From: Ridgeia piscesae
Lineage: Eukaryota; Annelida; Polychaeta; Sabellida; Siboglinidae
Reading direction: 5' to 3'
Assembly (NCBI GenBank): GCA_025642075.2
Contig: JAODUO010000857.1
Location: forward strand, 121,001-185,000
DNA: 64,000 bases
The notes beneath the pieces are model-generated. The model was given only the letters and a program-made list of their open reading frames with translations. It had not been told where the DNA came from and made no database searches. The position numbers and the translations under genes are program-made. Positions 1-14,310 of the stretch are shown one piece after another. How positions within the stretch are numbered: position 1 is the stretch's first letter; each line of letters begins with the position of its first letter.

Positions 1-3000
1 ATGCGCAAATAAAACTGGAAGCAAATACACTGTAAACAGCAGACACGGTAAGCAAAGCAGCATATGAAATACCACAATAATGCACATGAACTACACCAAT
101 GAACTAAAACAATTAACTACAACAAATATAAACTATGTAAATCTATAATATAGCATACAATAAAAGGAGTAAACTGCAATTTCAAGCTACAATTTCCATC
201 CCCTAGTCGGTACTATAAACTAGCAGGCAAAGAAGATGACTTCCTTGTGTATTTGCATTGATGTTTAATGGTGTGAGTTTTCTATAATTTGTGAACAATT
301 GAGTAATTTCAATTAGCCACACAGAAAACATGGAATTGTCAGCATAACGTTGCAAACAAATTGTTAATTTGATGCATGAATTGTAAACCGGTAAGTAGAT
401 TGATATAACAGGGATTTTCAAAAACTAAGTTTTAAAAACATATTGTGACACTGTCATTAAACAATTAATTATATTTTATGTCGTTATCAGCTTTGAATAA
501 AAAAAATTATATTCAATAAAACATTATGTAACGTATGTGATTGAAAACTCAACTGGCACAGAAAGATAGGCTGAAGTAAATGTGTACATTTTCTAAAGGT
601 AAAAAAGAAAGACTCAGAGTTATGCATAATGTGCAATATGTAACACCACAAATAAATAGGCAGTCTTTTACAAATAAAACATTAATTTCACACAGTAATC
701 ATCAAAACGACACGTCATGTAAGTCCAACCTTTACCCTCGACCAATCATATTACCACAATTTATTATCTGCGACTGTACCCACATTCACCAAAGATTATT
801 TCCTCCTAAAATTGCACATATCCATTTGCCCCTCCATAAAATGTATCCACTGCCAGTTGTTAACAAAGAGTCACACGTAGGTAAATCTCTCAGGTGCAAT
901 TGGAGAATGTTTTATCACCTGTGTATTAAGATGAACTACAGATGGGAATGATTGTGTTGGCAGTGACATTGGTCTCATACATTATAGATGAGTCGAGGTG
1001 GAGTGGGACCGAGTTATCGCACACACGCAGAAGTCTACTGTCAGCACATAAACCACACATTACCGGTAAATTGGTAATTTTAACAAACATAAAATCCTGC
1101 ACTTTTTGTCTGTATTTATCTCTGGGTCTATATTGAGATAAACTCTATAGTACTGGTAGTAATAGTGGTTCAGTTTATGACTCAGTTCTGAGTGTCTTTA
1201 TCCTGTTTTTACAGTAGAGTATGTATTTTGTTTGTACATACTAACTGCAGAATGATGTAATAAAAGATAATAAAACATAGTCGATTACACAGTACCAGAT
1301 ACAAGATACTTTCTTTCCTCTTACTTTACACTCCAGACAGAAGCAAGTTCTTTCTCTTGTGCCTGAGATCTTCTTAGTTACATTAAGCACATCGTAAAAT
1401 TTGCATTTTTGCAGCCACATGTTCAAGTGCCTGTAAAACTATAAGTAATCTGGCAGCAAAATACCCAGTAATAAAAACTTCTCCCAAACCAGGATGACAC
1501 ATCAGAACAAACCAGTCAGTCAGTCAATCTGGCATCTGAATGAACAATTCACAATCCTGCAATTGTTATGATGTCACGCAGTAAAAAAACAACTGAATAT
1601 ATATTTTTGTTAATGCAAGGTCAATCGTGTCTAAATGTATCCAAAGGTCACAATTACTTATATTTGTGTTCCTGTGCTAGTCATATGATTCACAACCTAG
1701 TAAATGTTTAGTTAGTAAGATGCAATCTTTGCTGAAATGATAATTTGATAACGTTAACTATTTGCATTCTTGTAATTAACAAGGACTGCAGAAGTGTCAT
1801 TATTCTGTGTCTTTAATCTGAAGTACAACATTATGTGTCATGCTTCTGACAGAAGCTGCTTGAGACAGTCGACATGGTGTGAATAGGAAAGTCCCATTAG
1901 TACCAAAGTAGTCATTAGTTTGACACCTCAGAAAAAGTTTATCTGATTTTCTTTAAACTCACAAAGCAAAACAATACCACTTTCCTCCTCTTTGAAACTG
2001 GTGAAAGTTACAAGCTAAAAAACAAGCCTAAACATGACACCTCTCAATTTCCATTCAACTCAATGATTGATTTTTTAGTATTGACCCCGTCTTTCTTTCT
2101 AATAACTACTACGCTGCCATCACATAAAAGGCTCTAATAAATGTAGTAATCGAACCTTGCTATTATGTCAGTTCAGAACTTGCACAAAGGTCATAAGTAT
2201 CTCAAAGCGACCCATACGTTATTGGGTGTCTTTCTGTCGGTAATGATAGATATTACTTAGCAATGTAAGGTGGCTAGATATCACATAGCAGTCTTAGCTA
2301 TAGTAGAACTGAGACAACACTAGACCCTCTGAGAATACCAACAAGTACAACTCACACAAAGCAGACCAATAGACAAAGACTGCAGTGGTGCTGATAACAG
2401 TTCCCTATACAATAGAGAATGTTGTTACCAAAGAGAACAGTTTGTGTGTGCCTGTGTGGCCCTGGGCCTACAAGTCTAACTACTCACCCCAGATGTACAC
2501 AGGTGTAGAACGCAGATAACCAGAGAATTACGGGCAAGCCGATTAATAATGGGCCAACCTGTCTTGATAGACCATGGTTGGGTTGATATGAAGTAATTTA
2601 TTTGTTTCGGCTTCAATAGGAGCATTGCAAATAAAATAACACAGGCATAGTTGGATGAATTATTAATTAAAATATAAAAATATCTTTGATGGATTCTCAC
2701 CATAACTCAGTGAATATGACCAATGTGCTTCAATTGAATCCTGCTAAATTTACACTTGCAATTTGCCTGATTTAACAATCAAATCTGATTTATTCATTTG
2801 TTTGAGAAAAAAGGTGACACTTGTAAATAAGTCATTTCCATATTCCAATGTTGTTCATATTCAGTAGAAATTTTGATAGTTTAACATAGATTAATTTAAT
2901 TTAATATTTATTGTGTGTATATAATAAATTTAAGTCATGATGAGCTTACATAAATGACAAATAATTTAAGCAGTTTTAACATTGCTATCACAACATTACT

Positions 3001-3600
3001 AAATCTCAGAACATCAATAAAAGAAATAGAAGAGGTTGCATAATGCTCTATAAATAGTTGCAGAAGTCACCACTGATTATAATTACCTACTTTAATAGCA
3101 CCCTTCCTTCCCACTAATTGTCGAATTAAACCTAGAGGAACAAATTATGGAGTGACATAATCTTGACAATGATGTCATGTGACCATAGTGCTGTAATATT
3201 ACCCATGATGCTTCCTGCAATCACTGTAGACTGAGACAAACGGAAGTTAATTTCCTGATGGACAAGAGGGTTTGTTTGACGAATGAACAATGACTGTTCC
3301 ATCGTTGAGGAGTGACAATTAACCTTGTTGCCCAGGGAAGAAATATTCATGTAATATTAATGGAATTCCCTGGTGCAGCAGGCGTGGGAAGATCAATCTG
3401 CTATAGGTTTAAATATTTTAACATTTTCTCAATTCACTTAAATTTTAAGTTAAAAGCACCTCTAGTTGTTTCCAGCTCTCAGATGGGTTCTATTAACTGA
3501 CCAGTCTGTATATTATATTGCGGTTACAATGTCATGATCTTATGAGGTCTCGTTGAACTAGTCAGTCTTTTTAGAACATTTACGTCAAGCCAACCTCCTC
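1..3600. other. AT-rich, CpG-poor non-coding DNA
   Basis: No supported exon, RNA gene or large repeat. Short frames, including one of 123 codons at 580-951, show no codon bias, domain or splice context. If the THSD1-like gene extends left, this is probably its intron. Confidence 0.4.
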
Positions 3601-3777
3601 AAATAAATGTTTTTGCTGACCATGGCACAAATAAATGTTTTTGCTGACCATGGCACAAATAAATGTTTTTGCTGACCATGGCACAAATAAATGTTTTTGC
3701 TGACCATGGCACAAATGTTTATTTTGCTGACCATGGCACAAATAAATGTTTTTGCTGACCATGGCACAAATAAATGT
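3601..3777. repeat. 28-bp tandem repeat, about 6.3 copies
   Basis: The unit contains AATAAATG, TTTTTGCTGAC and the palindrome CCATGG. Copies begin at 3601, 3629, 3657 and 3685; the fifth is rearranged (27 bp) and the last is partial. Near-identical copies point to recent expansion. Confidence 0.9.
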
Positions 3778-6371
3778 TGTATGAAAAATTAAATCTGCTT
3801 AGTATCCACTGTGCAGTGCTGGTGCATCTGTGCAACTGCATCGCTCTGTAGATTTTGTAAAAACAGTTTAAACTAAATTAATATTTTTTTTATTAAACTG
3901 CCCACATGTAATGTGTAAACTAATCACAAAGACACATATTTAGAATGTTATAGGATAAATCAAGATAAATGAAACAGTTCTAAGTAGCTGATTAACATAT
4001 CTTTTGAAGGTTAACTAGTTATGATGTTCACTTTATGATGTTCACTATGTAAAGTTCACTAGTTGAGTTAATTTTCAGAACCCCGGTGGTAATTTTGGTT
4101 GACTTAATGAACACCCAAATGAGCAACACAACATTTAACAAATATTTTCAGAAACAATCATTAAGCTATGTCCAGTCAGCTACCAATCTAATTAAAAACC
4201 CTAAAATTATATTTAAAACATAGCATTAACATTTGTTATTTTATAAAAATTATATTTAAGATTAACTGAATTTAATCAATTTATTAATTTAAAAGCTATA
4301 TTAACCAATATTTCAAAATTTTACTAATGACAGTATATTTCAGTTAATAATGAGTCAAGTTTTATAAGTTAAATACTCTGTGAAGTAGAAACATACTTTG
4401 AATGTCTGAACATCCAGTCATCCATATGAAACAGCTCTCTCGTCTACTTTCAGCGATACCATCTGTCACTCATATTTCTCCCAGTGATACTTTCAACATC
4501 GGAATTCAACTTCAAACACAGCGCAGGTAACCCTATAACCGATTCAACGAACAACCCCTTTAATTGCAGGGGTGACCCCCATGTAACCACATAAGTAAAC
4601 ATTACAGTCTGCCCTTGGTGTCTGCATTTTCAGCCGGCTCTGACTTGTCTACGAGAGAAGACAAGATCAAAACCACCAGCCCTAGATCAACTTCAAAAGC
4701 AACAACGACTGTGGCTGCACAAACGCTGACTTGTTGAAGCCTATAAGTCGTCCCGGTAAACTGTAATTACATGAAGAAAGGAACGTATAATTTTCATGCG
4801 TCTCAAACCGTTTGTAAAGAGCAGGCGCCCCGGGTAGGACCCGGTAATTAATATATCAGTTTGACAAATGACAAACTCCCGGGCATTTATCAATTCCTGC
4901 GTTTGTCAGGTGGACATTAACAAGAAAAAGGCACAGATGGATGATCAACTCACTCAAAATTTAGGTAGGTTGATGGTGGGACTGACATAAATAGTCATAT
5001 GAAAAAGTCATACCAAGCGCATTTAAAAGGTTCCTGTAGGTGACAACTGATAAAGTACAACAAAGTCACAGCACTTTAGGAATTGCTTTTACAGAAATGG
5101 TCACACACAAAATAATGTCGAACATTTCAGGCTGGTGAAAAAGTGCCTTGTCGAAGACGCCAGAGGCACAAATAAATTGGTTGAACAAGAATAGTTGCTT
5201 CATACAAATACAAAGCATAGTTCTTGTACTATATTCAAGCATTTAAGTGCAACTAAAAGATATTGACTCTAAGTACAAATAGTAGGAAATTGGTAAAAAA
5301 AAATATTCTTGAGATATAATCAGAGCCACATTAGTGAGGGCACGGTGCACCGTTTTAACAGCACAAAGAGGGACATGTATCATTCAACGTATGCCAAAGA
5401 CAGGGGGAAATGTATCCTAACATATCATGTCTGTGTTCAATCACTTTCAGAGAACATTACGAGATTATTTTACTGGATATTCCTTAACTGTAGGGAGCAC
5501 TTGGAATTTATTACAGACCATTAGCGTTTATATTAACCTGTCATGCTAAAAACTGTGAAGTCCTCACAATCATGATCAAGCCCAGATGGATTAGAGTGAG
5601 TTTGTACGTGAATGAGATAGTGTAACATAGTTTAAGTTACTTTGAATTTCTTCACATCACATAAAAATTACTTGTGGAAATTTTTACATGTGAAAATAGA
5701 AAGAAATACTTAGATAAAATGCACCAGCTGTGAGGCTGGGTAATTTATATGCTGCTTGACTGACAGGTTTAAAAGGAAATAGATTTCTAAAAATGTCAGC
5801 CGCTCTGTTTACCAAAGTGAGTAGTTTCACATTCCTACTAGGGGCCAACATCAACTACTTAGAGGGAAGGGTAACATTCCTGTAGAGGGGTTGGTGGGGT
5901 AAACAGCTGTCAAGAGAACCAGCGTGGGAGCCTTTCAATCTGGTTTTAAGCACTTAGAAGGGCATTAGTCTCCACAGGAAGCAGAATGGGACTGGTGACT
6001 GGGAAGGAGTTTATAGAACAGCCTGTCTGTCTACCCAGACACTGTTGTCGTAATCACTATAACAACACACAGAACCCTGTGGATACCCTAATGTAGAAGC
6101 ATGTTCAGAGGGTGACCTGGATCACAGGGTATCCAGGTTTGGGGCAAATATTTTCAATATTCATTTGGTGAAAAGAAACAGGAAATAATTTACAACTCAT
6201 AACATTATATTTTATAACTTGTATTAGTCAAACATTGTAAATACTAGATTGCATAATTTTCACACATTTGTGGGGGCTTATATGCCTTATTTGCATGGCC
6301 TATTCACAATATAGAGCATTCATTAATAAAATTATATTAAACATCCCAGATGCCCTGCAAAAATTTTCTCC
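3778..6371. other. AT-rich non-coding DNA with two complex blocks
   Basis: Mostly featureless. 4440-4760 is more balanced in base composition and has a possible acceptor (TTTTCAG) followed by a 33-codon frame, too weak to call. 5760-6140 is a complex, non-repetitive block with TGACAGGT at 5761-5768 and a stem TGGATACCCT (6080-6089) / AGGGTATCCA (6126-6135); it could be regulatory. Confidence 0.3.
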
Positions 6372-6376
6372 TTTAT

Positions 6377-6424
<48 letters not shown>

Positions 6425-6490
6425 AATATAGTAGGATCCTATCGTGATACGGCTGTAAAATGATTAAGTTCTTAGTGTAAATTTGTTATG

Positions 6491-6533
<43 letters not shown>

Positions 6534-6635
6534 TAAGAACTTAATTTATTATGTATTATATAATATTTATGTAACTTGAAACATTATATATATATATATA
6601 TATACACTGTATATATATATAATATTTCAAGTTAC
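6372..6635. repeat. TA arrays with two adjacent hairpins
   Basis: A (TA)n run at 6372-6423. Then a perfect 14-bp inverted repeat (6463-6476 / 6532-6545) encloses another (TA)n. An 11-bp perfect inverted repeat (6571-6581 / 6625-6635) encloses a third. Both hairpins have TA-rich centres, so long cruciforms are possible. Confidence 0.8.
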
Positions 6636-6697
6636 TTATCCTTTGATTTTATGTCCTGTGAGTTTGATTTCATACATGATTTCAAGTCCTGGAAGTT

Positions 6698-6783
6698 TGA
6701 CGCTGACGCTGACGCTGACGCTGACGCTGACGCTGACGCTGACGCTGACGCTGACGCTGACGCTGATGCTGATGCTGACGCTG
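6698..6783. repeat. (TGACGC)n hexanucleotide array
   Basis: About 14 copies; two near the end carry GATGCT instead. This is one of few CpG-dense stretches in the CpG-poor region. Confidence 0.95.
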
Positions 6784-8635
6784 CTAATTAAGTTCTACTG
6801 GAAAGTAGCAACTGCCTTCATATGAACTAAAACCACTCCTGCTGGTCCTAATACAGCACCTTGCTGCGGGCCTAATGAAGACGCATGGTTCAAAGCCAGG
6901 GTCGTAGGGGCACGACCCTGACAAAAAGGTTAAACCAAATCTCTGGAGCATGCCCTTAACAAAAAGATAAATTCTATTGACCCTCACACGCCACTGACCA
7001 AGCATGCAACATTCGTCCAGGTTGGCGTAATGAAAACGCTGCAGGCGGAAACAATTATACAAACGCCATGCACATGAACAAATAAATGCGAGGGTTTTTT
7101 GAAATCCAGTCTTCCCCGATACTGGATTTACATTGCCTGGGGGGTTTAGCTATTCAGGCTGTGCATAGTGATTCAGGTACTGTGTGAACCAGCAGCTGCA
7201 TTGAATACTTCTCCCAGCCGATTTCCACAAGATAAAGGTCTTTAAATGCTCACAGTGGCGTGTCAAATTCATTTAAGCATTACTTCCTTATCAGTTCGTC
7301 TGGATATGTCCCTGTACATAAAGCCACCTGATGTGTGAATAAAACTGTCAGTTGCAGGACTGAAAACACAGAACTTTATTTATCTATTTACTTCGTTAAC
7401 ACAAGAGATATGTATATCACTAAGCAATTAACTAGAGCAGAAACCACTGGTCAAAGATAGATCTCATAATCGATCTCAATTTGGGGGTTACAGACCCATA
7501 CCACAGATCAATCACAGATCAATCTAAATATATTGATTTTCAATGTCATTTGATTTATATAACAGTAGTACATTGGGCTAATTAATACACATTAGTAGAA
7601 TTAATTGGAAAATGGAAACAGTTTAAATATATCTGTCTTCAAATTAATGTTCAACCAACATTTTTTATTATTTAATAAATTATTTCAAGAAACATGTTTT
7701 CTCTATATTTTCCAGCTATCTGTCATAGCCTCCTCTGTGAGAGACAGCTGAAATGCATGGAGAAAACAAAAAAGTAAATCATTTACTAAATAATATGAAC
7801 CAACAAACAGTGGTTTTAATATATGTTTGATTATCAATTAGTATTGTCACGTTATATGAGGTAATTACACAATATGTATCTAAATAAAAAATACTCACAT
7901 ATCTTAACTATTAGAATGTGTTTTCTGTATTTGTTAAATGTAAGTTCAAATATATGTTATCTATTTTAGTTGAAAATTTAAGGTCAACAACATGTCGTGT
8001 ACAATAAATTATTGCCTGTTCATGCTGACTGAATGTAATTATGTAGGCGGTCAAGATATGCCCATAAGATGATCTTGTAAAAGCTTGACCGTGATAACCT
8101 GTTTCCATTTGGTTTACAAACAGCGAACAAGCAATTCACAAAAGTACTTAATAGCCCAGCTGATATTACGGTCAAGACACTTGAAGTTACTTGAAAGGCA
8201 ATTTGTCCCGTGGTTTCTAAGCAACATGGATACAAAGATATTGGATGAAACGATATCTGTGATTCCTAATCAAACACAACACAATAAAATATTGTGTGTG
8301 GTTGCCGTGTTAGCATTGGTAGTATACATTATAGTTACAGTGTTAACCATTGCTAACAACATTAGTACATTCTACTCAAATATGTGCAAGGGATTTATTC
8401 ATGTTTACTTCAAGATCATACATGTATATGTACAGTTTGCATTTAGCCATATGTGCATTCGATATTTATGATAGAGCAAACTGACAATATTTTCTCGTAT
8501 TTATACATCAAATTAATATTATTTCATATCAACTGAATGTAGCAAAATCAAAATTATATGATCTTTTGCAGAAAAATAATAGCCCCCAGAAAATAATTTT
8601 CTAGTATTATACAGAAAACATCTGAACAGATATAC

Positions 8636-8639
<4 letters not shown>
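6784..8639. other. Non-coding, nothing definite
   Basis: 6785-7060 is less AT-rich and includes GGTTCAAAGCC, like a tRNA-type B box, so a SINE fragment is conceivable; no clear A box, tail or target duplication is seen. The rest is AT-rich and unremarkable apart from the weak frame at 8226-8471. Confidence 0.2.
8226..8471 (+). CDS. Possible small membrane peptide
   Basis: An open frame from 8085 to 8471 includes an internal ATG at 8226. From there the product is about 81 residues with one hydrophobic stretch (ILCVVAVLALVVYIIVTVL). The region is AT-rich, which makes a frame this long somewhat unusual. There is no splice logic, codon bias or family match, so it is probably a chance frame. Confidence 0.12.
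   Translation: MDTKILDETISVIPNQTQHNKILCVVAVLALVVYIIVTVLTIANNISTFYSNMCKGFIHVYFKIIHVYVQFAFSHMCIRYL

Positions 8640-8692
<53 letters not shown>
8640..8692. repeat. (AT)n microsatellite
   Basis: About 26 uninterrupted dinucleotides. Confidence 0.97.
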
Positions 8693-8696
<4 letters not shown>

Positions 8697-9938
8697 TATA
8701 ATATATACATTTATTCTAATGATGACATATCTAAGATCTGCATTTTTATGCTCTTTCCAGACAAAAATTTAATTCCTGCTAAAAAAAGTCACTACGTGAT
8801 TCATCCTTCATGTGTTACCTGCGGCTGAAGGTGAAAAATGTGATCAATATGTCCCGTTGCTTTGGAAACTGCTGATACCACGTGGGCAAATTAATCAATT
8901 TAGACGGGAGCCTGAGACAGGTGTTTCCATGGGATAGATGGTTAGCAGATCGTACCATTTCTATTTCATACTAGTAGGTTACAAGTTAATGATGCAATCT
9001 GTGGTAATCTATGGTGTGTCGTGATTATTAAGAAACTGTATGCATAACAAGTAGGTCAGAAACGAGTCAATTACCATAACAAAATGAAAGGTGCTTCATC
9101 AACAGGTGTGATGTGTTTAGGCTATCATGAATCCAGTCTTTGATGTCTAAATATGTAATGAGTAGAATTTAATAAAAGAAGTAAATTTTAAGAAATAAAG
9201 GGCCATATGTTTGCTTAACATTTTCGAAATAATTTATTTCTATCATTATGCCTAGTAAAACCTATTAGCTGTGTCAATGAGGCCTTTCTATAGGATCCAA
9301 TTTTTCCCAATTCCAAAATATCCTGGCTGGTTGACATCTGAACCCAGGTACAGTGTATATAGAAACCAGTTCAGAGTTCTTATATAAATTATGATGTCCC
9401 AAAATACACAATACTTCATGCATACACAAGTATGCCACACATTTTAATAACATAATTGACAACATAATTTTTTAGAAAATATGCCTTTTACTTGTCAAGT
9501 TTCCCTTCGACCTATCATACATTTTTACTCATCCTAAAGCGAACTTTATCCATCGAAATGATGGGAGACAGGTCTCTCTCTATATAATTATTAAACTATG
9601 GTGCCAACATTTTGCATTCAACGCACTCAATAAGTCGCTGACATATTTTTGAGAAAGCACGGGATGTCAACAAAAACATCAACCAAGAAACATGGCTAGT
9701 TTAATTTGAACAACAGGTAATTACATTTATTTAAAAAATATATTATTTTATTTAACTAATTTATTAATTTAATGATTTGATTAATTTAGTTTCATTTAAT
9801 TAATATTTTAGTTTTTTCTTAGATATTATACAAATGAGTGAACGTATTATAGCAGATACTAGGTATGTTTTTTGGTTGAACTAAAATTTTATGTCATTAA
9901 AAATAGATACATATAATATATATAATAATTATATACAC

Positions 9939-9940
<2 letters not shown>
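8693..9940. other. Non-coding, nothing seen
   Basis: AT-rich and CpG-poor, without exon signals or repeats beyond short TA and A runs. Confidence 0.4.

Positions 9941-10001
<61 letters not shown>
9941..10001. repeat. (TA)n microsatellite
   Basis: About 30 dinucleotides, set in a very AT-rich stretch (9720-10090). Confidence 0.97.
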
Positions 10002-10002
<1 letters not shown>

Positions 10003-13000
10003 CTTTGTTTAATTAATTAATTTAATTAATATTAATAATATATTTAAAAAATATTGGGTATACTTTGTTTGCATTTTGAATTAAAAAAAAATAAAGTATG
10101 AATGACATACATGTACATATACACACACATATAAACCTACGAAAAACTTACAAATAACCACCAGTTGACTTATCTATCCACTGATAAATGACACTGATCT
10201 GAAGAAATAAGCTGTTTTATGAGGAAACGTCAGAGGTGCCTGAAATGGTTACATGTGTGCACAGTACATACTGTATGCACCAAACAAACCACTGCAGTAG
10301 ATGCATGCTTGTGATCATGCACACATGTATGTGCATGCCATATAGGAGACCTGTGTACATGTAGTAGCCAGGCAAACAGACTAAGCAAACATACTAGTTA
10401 ATCACTCTGAGCTAACATAGCACTTGCACAGTCTCCTACCCAGGAGCTGTTTGTTTGTAATCAGTCTGAGAACTGTCCCAGGGGAATGTTGCTGTCATGG
10501 CCAGTCAGTTACAGGTGCATGGCTGGGGTGGTGGTGTGGTGTGTAACATTGTAAATTAGCCAAGGTGCCAATGAATTCAGATCCATTTACTAAACCAAGC
10601 GGTTGTATAGTGTATAATTATGATGGAGTATTATGAACCCCAGTGGCAATGTTAAATAATGAACTTTTAATGTCTAAGTGATTGTAACATTATACCTTTG
10701 TTTGCTGATGTGTACACAGTGAACAGGTAATACATGTATTCTGAATTTATGCAATTTTTTTAAAAGTATCAACAAAATAGACAAAACCCAGTAAACAACC
10801 GAAATAGTAATTTTTATGTATAGTTGCAAGGTTTGGAAAACTTGTTTGCATCTAGTTTTGTGTTTTTGTTAAAGAAATTCCCCCAGTCCATATACAACAG
10901 CGTCCACTTACAATATCACACCAGCAATGGGCATTTCACAGAGTAGCCACTGATCGAGAACTAAGTTAGATAAACTACTTCAGTAACTGCACAACAAAGT
11001 TAGACAAACTATCTCTGTGGCTGCACTACACAATATGAGCTGGTTATGTTCTGACTGATGTTAGGATACCATACACCAATGGAGGCTGCAATCTGTCTCA
11101 CCCCACCCCACTTCTGGGCATCTACAGGGCAACACCCCACTTCATAGGGTGCTGGAAGTTGGGAAAGTCACTCAATCACCTCTCTGTTATGTCAGAGCCT
11201 ATTCACCCTCTTATGACATTTCTACACTCAGCTATATTCCCACAATGCAGGGTTTTATGCAGGATAAAATTATAGCCAGTCACACATGTTTTGGTGGACA
11301 AACTTTTAAATGTGTGACCTGAAATGGACTACAAACACACATTTTCACTCACTTTCAAGGCATAACTAACAATATCTATGGTTTTGGAAGAATTGTTTTG
11401 CTCCTTCAGTTTTTTATCCGTACATATTAGTTTTTACCCGTCCAAATGATGGGTGGACTGGTCTCTACATAAAGCTATGCCAAAATGCAACAAGTAGATT
11501 TATTAACATGAGAAAAATGCTTAACCTCCAATAAGTGTAATTCAGTACTTCATAAACGGTTATGTTCATTAGATGTACATATAAAGTGAGAAATATTAAG
11601 AAAACCATATAATGCAATCAAACCATCAGAAGGACAAGTGTCTCAAGGCCTCGACATATTGGTAGAATTAATATTTATGAGGCACAAGATGAGTTTGGTG
11701 TCTGTACCGTCTACCCAGCTAATAGGCCAAGCATATCAATTACCAATCAATTAAGCAAAAACGAACTCCCTTAAGATGGGAAGCATATTGTGTCTGCTCA
11801 AGCCATCTGTTCACCCAAAACAGCTGAATAAATTAAATTAATTAAACACATGTACTTTTAATGGGAATTGTATATCATAATATGAAAACATAATTTCCTG
11901 ACAAATTTAATGTGTTTGTCTCCTCAAGTCAATTGGTGTGTCATCAAATCAGACAAGTTACCAAAAAAAAAATGCCTAACCTGATCTGTTTTAACAAATA
12001 CCAGGTAATCAGACCATCATTTGATGTACTTCTGTTGTTTTTATGGAATGAAATCATTTCCCTTCAAGAATTCTTTCTGAGTAAAAAATCTGAACCAATC
12101 TTAATTACTATGGTGCTTATTAATAATATTTATCTAAACAATCACGCACAAAATAATTTATTTGATTATAGATCTAACCGCCACAGTTCTTTAACGCAGT
12201 GCCACCAACACCAACACCAACCCAGAACAAAGAACTAACATCAACAGACGAACCATCTCATCCAGACTAGTTTCTCCTATTCTCCCCACACACTCACACC
12301 CTGATTTACTGCCCAGATAGAAAGTGCTAATCTGTCCCTGAGGTAATGCATACACCATTAACAGACTTCTAGGATTCCCACATGTGAGAGAGTCTGTCAT
12401 TTGTCACCACTGACTCTTGACAACAGCAGCTTTCTGCCGGTGGACAATTAGTTGCCCGTCGTGAGTCAGGTACAGGATTGATTTTTCATCACCGAAGAGA
12501 ATAATTTCACGTTGAGTATCGTCACCGAGGAATAAAGACCTTAAATGGTGGGTTCTCCTATTTCTAGCTGGACATTAGCAGGACGACACGTCATCATGCA
12601 AACAGTGAGACACAGGACTTGGCTTAATGGAGGAGACAAGACATCTGAAGACTGTTTTATACCAATACCTGGAGCAACAATGCAACATTACATTTTTCAT
12701 ATAACAATTGTTACGACTGACTATTGAATTTATGCATTCACTGATTAAATATTTCTAAGTAAAACAAACGTAAAGCCACACTGGCGACATCTGGTAAGTG
12801 GCTCACCTAACTGCAACAAACACGGTGCAAGTTAATAACTTGAGATACTCATACCTTTTTAAACAACAAAACACTGCCAAGAGGTCATTGTTCCAAGGAA
12901 GTAAAGGAACATAGACAAACAGGATTGGTTTAGGTCTACATAGTGAATGCTAGAACTAGCATCATGCATTTGGGAGGGGAAAAAACTTTAAATTAAAAGA

Positions 13001-14125
13001 GCTAAGCTTGTTTGTTGTTGCTGGGATATGATGTGACATGTTTAATTCCTGATAATCCTAGGAAGTCAAGATCATCCCAGAACCAATCCCATTGTTTCCC
13101 TGGAAACAACAGAGGGATGTAGCTAACATCCTGTCCAGTTCCACAAATCCAATAGTTAAACCTACCACCCTTGGGGCTAGTCAATGGAAACTTTATCATT
13201 GACTGTGTTCTGGGAGAGTTCATATTATAAGGTGGCCCTAAAGTCAAGACACACAACAGAACGACTGAAATCCATTTAACCCATTATTATATTACCAGAA
13301 TTAAATTAAAAACATTTAATTGTTATAAACAATGCTATACTGTCATCATGACTGTACTTAAAAGTATGTATTTTGTCCTAAATAAGACACACAATTTCGT
13401 TGCAAATGTACTACCCTGGTGCTAGTAGTGGTGGTCTATATTTGATCATGAAAGTGAATTCAGAAAGACATGCATCCATTAAAATCCTTTTGAAGTCTCT
13501 CAACTGTGTCAGCCCAGTTGGCAGGTCTGGGCAGTGTTTGGGGAACCAGCGGAAGCATTCAGGGAAAAACACAATCACGTTGATATTAATGAAGACAGAT
13601 TGAATTCCTGAAGGTCACGTTATATTTTATGCTTGTCATTTAATCTGTGAAACTGACATAAACCAGTCATCAGACTGCCAGAGTTGTCTGTCAAACAGAG
13701 GAACTGATGGTATAATATTTGGCTCATAAAATGAAGTATTCCCAAAACAAAAGAGGACACTTTAAAATAATATAGTTAACAAAAAATACACCAATTTTAT
13801 TTTAAAAAAATTATCTGTAACCGGTTAACTGATTAAACTGAATGAACTTGTTTGTAATTCTGCACCCTACATTGCAGGGTTGGTGTGCTCTGTGTCTTCC
13901 TTGCTTAAGAAATTAAATCAATTTATTCATAAAATCAAGATTAGTTCTTCATTGATTTATGCATACGCCGTGTACGGTACAATACAATTATACTAAGTAC
14001 TCCAATATCAAGACTAATATTGGCAACATTAAAAAAATCATAAAAATGATAACTCTTTTATAAAACTGAAATATACTGATGTCATGATATTCATTGTAAA
14101 TGCCATCGAATGAAGCCAACAGCAC
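10002..14125. other. Non-coding DNA with possible regulatory blocks
   Basis: No supported exon. Blocks at 12240-12720 and 13000-13260 are complex, balanced in composition and free of simple repeats. The stretch 13021-13200 has no CpG at all. They look like candidate conserved non-coding sequence, but only a cross-species alignment could show it. Confidence 0.25.
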
Positions 14126-14310
14126 CTGTACAACAAGCGGTACAACAACTTGTACAACAACTTGTACAACAACTTGTACAAGCTGTATAACAACTTGTAC
14201 AACAAGCTGTACAACAACCTGTACAACAAGCTGTACAACAACTTGTACAACAAGCTGTACAACAACTTGTACAACAAGCTGTACAACAACTTGTACAACA
14301 AGCTGTACAA
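14126..14310. repeat. 24-bp tandem repeat built from two 12-mers
   Basis: Alternates CTGTACAACAAC and TTGTACAACAAG with a few irregular units. The TTGTACAA core is a palindrome, so each unit is partly self-complementary. The open frames here are repeat artefacts. Confidence 0.95.

Noticed and set aside
580..951. 123-codon frame on the plus strand
   Set aside because: No codon bias, domain, signal peptide or splice partner; its residues look like random AT-rich translation.
3601..3777. CRISPR-like look of a short repeat array
   Set aside because: Units are contiguous without unique spacers, and the genome is eukaryotic; the same applies to the 23-, 24- and 39-bp arrays.
4640..4740. Possible plus-strand terminal exon after TTTTCAG
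   Set aside because: 33 codons with no partner exon and low-complexity S/T content.
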